DNA from: Candidatus Nealsoniibacteriota bacterium
GTDB lineage: Bacteria; Patescibacteriota; Minisyncoccia; Minisyncoccales; PWPS01
Assembly (NCBI GenBank): GCA_003551435.1
Contig: PUMQ01000014.1
Coordinates: 1 to 43,561, forward strand
Reading direction: 5' to 3'
Length of the DNA: 43,561 nucleotides
Shown here: positions 43,147 to 43,561 of the stretch, in pieces
Position numbering within the stretch: position 1 is the first letter of the stretch
Layout of the letters: every line of letters begins with the position of its first letter
Notes under the pieces: generated by a model
What the model saw: only the letters and a program-made list of their open reading frames with translations
Told to the model about the DNA's origin: nothing
Databases searched by the model: none
Position numbers and translations under genes: made by a program

Positions 43147-43561
43147 TCGCTTCAATCGGCTCCGCCGCGTGGCGGCGAAGCCGCTTTACGCGGCTCTAAG
43201 ATTAAACAATCTCAAACTTTCTCTATCATCTTACCAAATCTTATCCATAATCTCAAAACAAGAGACCTAAAAAACTGAAAACCTTGCCCCCGACTATATA
43301 CTACTTTCGTGTTTCTTTTTCATTGTTATTTTGCCCGTTTCTCTTTCCGTTGGTCGGTCGCAGATTGGCTCGGTCGACCCTCGTCCCAGGCTTCGCCTGC
43401 TCCTCGCTCGCCAACCTGCTCCCTCTTTCTTAAATCCAGGCAATAGCGGTCTTTTTAAGCTAAAACAGGCATAAAGTCCCTCTTAACATCGGGCTCGTTC
43501 GCTCGCTTTCACTCGCTCTCTCGCCCTTGTTCCAATACTCAAAAACGGGCTGGGGAGGCAG

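Noticed and set aside
43545-43561. Possible 3' end of a minus-strand tRNA (CTGCC-TCCCCAG-C, His-like C73)
   Set aside because: Only ~13 nt fall in the window; not supportable without downstream sequence.

Overview
This 43.6 kb window is gene-dense, mostly minus-strand bacterial chromosome. I read it as Candidate Phyla Radiation/Patescibacteria (Parcubacteria-like). That assignment rests on 16S divergence at universal primer sites, T4SS-pilin-like proteins typical of the group, very compact genes and an archaeal-type phosphoglycerate mutase; it is inference, not a database match. The window opens inside a minus-strand 16S rRNA gene (5' ~925 nt), followed by tRNA-Thr(UGU), tsf/rpsB, rpmE-prfA, a lytic transglycosylase and ribosomal protein L25. 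Next comes a long minus-strand central-carbon block (class II aldolase, PfkB kinase, PEP synthase, Mn-PPase, acetyl-CoA synthetase, GAPDH, archaeal-type iPGM, enolase), then NnrD, a GalU-like protein, FtsZ, Obg, YchF, a FISUMP/FN3 protein, TrxB, a VKOR-type thioredoxin domain and an orphan histidine kinase. After that are a methyltransferase, a complete AmmeMemoRadiSam triad, two tandem pilin-like giant exported proteins, an ECF sigma/membrane/secreted module and a GIY-YIG nuclease. The items I rate most worth a second look are: (1) two adjacent VirB2/TrbC-like two-TM pilin modules, one fused to a C39-like cysteine peptidase with Cys-rich clusters and one to a crystallin-like beta domain; (2) a GalU-family apparent pseudoenzyme next to ftsZ; (3) an unannotated structured RNA/repeat feeding a 36-aa membrane peptide ORF (27.3-27.8 kb) absent from the ORF track; (4) three genes whose -10 box lies exactly 6 nt before the ATG (predicted leaderless mRNAs); (5) compensatory base-pair swaps in functional 16S helices. 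No CRISPR array or transposase was seen.
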